Made by a program: the position numbers and the translations under genes. A DNA stretch of 64,000 bases from Spirodela intermedia (lineage: Eukaryota > Streptophyta > Magnoliopsida > Alismatales > Araceae), in contig LR746274.1 of assembly GCA_902729315.2 (NCBI GenBank), positions 310,001 through 374,000 of the forward strand, in the 5' to 3' direction. Positions 62,524-64,000 of this stretch are shown here, one piece after another (the first letter of the stretch is position 1; every line of letters starts with the position of its first letter). A model generated the notes under the pieces. That model saw only the letters and a program-made list of their open reading frames with translations. It searched no databases and was not told the origin of the DNA.

Positions 62524-63798
62524 AAGCAAAGAAAAACCTCTGAAAAGATTGAAAACCAGGCGAACCAGGAGACTGGCGACGAGATTGAAACCAGATTGAG
62601 CACCGCTCTCACTCGGCCCTCTCCTCCTGTTCATATGATCCTCTGACTCTCCATCTGTCTCTCTTCCCCGTCTTCTCTCTCTCTCTCTCTCCCGGTCATC
62701 GGGTAGTCCAGCCACGCGGTTGCTATGCGCCTCGCTGCTCACCGTTGACGGAGGGCGCGTCTGAAAACCGGAGTCGGGCGTGGAACTGGTCTTCTTGGAA
62801 GTTTCCCCTCGTCGTTGCTCGCCGATGATTTCGGACGTGGCCTTGTTACCGCTCCTGGCCTGGCCTGGGCCTGGACAGCGTAGAAGCGCTCGTGTTGTCA
62901 CTTCTGACAGTCCACGTGTCCGACGGACAGCCCCTAAACGGGTCCCTCTCTCTCTCTCTCTCTCTCTGGAATCCAGCCATTGGGCTTTGACTTTTTACCC
63001 GTCTCTTCCTCTTGAATTATACTCCCTGATGCGTATTCGCAGGAATAGCTGCCAGGGCCACGTCACCGTTCCCAAATTGGACTTATGAGTATGAATTTCG
63101 ACGGGGAGGACCTTGTAAATAACCCGATTTACCCCTGTTTATATATATGTATGTATATATTATCGTGGAGACAAACAAGCCGACCGGTACCTAGCGCGGA
63201 TTACCCCGAATAGACACAATGAGAGATCACATAAACGTTACTTTGGGAATTTTCAAACGAAACAATGTCAGGTCAAAATGGTCATTTTAAAAGAAAAAAT
63301 AGGGCTGATCGAAGCCGACGTTGACCGACCGTTATCGAACGGTAGAATAGTTCACGGTGCACGCGTCTCGAAGGTCAACAATGAAATAGCAAAAAAATAA
63401 GAGGGGCGTTTTGAAAAAATAACGGTTTCAGTGATCACGAGTCGGCTAATAGGCTTCTGCTTGAACTTGGGCCGTCTTCCTATAAATGGGCCTAACGGGC
63501 CGACGATTGGGGGTCGGATTATCGGCACGAGATCGACCTTGGCCCCGATGGCGATAAATGGGCTAAAAGGGGGTGAGCTGGGCTGTAGGACATGGATATT
63601 CCTTGATGTTGGGTTTGGCCTTCTCGAAGCCCGTAGCGGACCTGACGGGGAATGGGCCTTCCAACTAGTCGTGTTTGAGCCCAAAAAAACCCAAAAGAAC
63701 AGTTCACATCAATAGCACTCTTCTGGGTTGACCTTCGGACTTTGGTCTCCTCCAAGTGGGCTCAAGGAGAGACGACCTTTTAGAATACCCGAACCCCG

Positions 63799-63852
<54 letters not shown>

Positions 63853-64000
63853 CCCCACCGACGCGGTTCCCTTGACGAAATCCAACGGCCCACCGTCGCC
63901 ACGGTGTCGGCCAACGCGGATGAAACGTGGCGAATCTATTTCCGATGTCTCGCCCGCGTTCAGGTCCTCCGCCGTCAAAAGTCGTAGCCTCTCACCGATA
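62524..64000. other. 3' flank of the TLP gene and gene-free end of window
   Basis: Contains (CT)n tracts at 62675-62692, 62947-62968 and 63802-63847. Repeated GGGCC-rich words occur between 63460 and 63660. No recognised gene to the window end. Confidence 0.5.
63802..63847. repeat. (CT)n microsatellite
   Basis: About 46 nt of CT, one of the longest pure tracts in the window. Comparable tracts lie at 9597-9626, 19163-19197, 27833-27877 and 44022-44065. Confidence 0.95.

Overview
This window is nuclear DNA of a land plant, most likely a monocot outside the grasses (lineage is an inference). Introns are GT-AG and plant-sized. The proteins belong to plant families: U-box PUB E3s, VQ, ATL, group I bZIP, tubby-like F-box, SKIP31 and MITOFERRINLIKE. 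A plant-type tRNA-Phe and a piece of plastid-like rRNA are also present. Gene composition is bimodal: several single-exon genes are very GC-rich, while multi-exon genes sit among AT-rich introns and spacers. (GA/CT)n microsatellites occur throughout.

Layout. 0-5.4 kb: 3' part of an ESCRT-III VPS60 gene, then an R3HCC1L-like gene, both +. 5.4-17.5 kb: a PUB22/23-type U-box gene (-), then about 8 kb without a convincing gene, including a four-copy 114-bp tandem repeat. 17.6-27.7 kb: MKS1-like VQ gene (+), AIPP2-like PHD-finger gene (-) whose first coding exon is only the ATG, and MITOFERRINLIKE1-like carrier (-). 27.7-38 kb: AT-rich desert interrupted by a PUB27-type U-box gene (+) and closed by tRNA-Phe(GAA) (-). 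38-43.4 kb: F-box/kelch-type gene and group I bZIP, both -. 43.4-50 kb: repeats, an organellar rRNA fragment, a VIT-like transporter, an ATL RING-H2 E3 and an intronless histone H3, all +. 50-64 kb: SNARE YKT6, F-box SKIP31, about 1 kb of degenerate pyrimidine repeat, and a tubby-like F-box gene, all +.

The genes form no operon-like system. Six of the sixteen protein genes encode ubiquitin-ligase components (two U-box, one RING-H2, three F-box), and two encode membrane-traffic proteins (VPS60, YKT6). The PUB22/23-like, MKS1-like and ATL genes belong to families with immune roles, but co-function here is not shown. The most unusual observation is a histone H3 that is canonical H3.1 except at residues 87 and 90, the two core positions that separate plant H3.1 from H3.3; it carries neither pair. 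I found no clearly new multi-gene system. Exon coordinates were worked out by hand from splice sites and reading-frame continuity, without transcript data.
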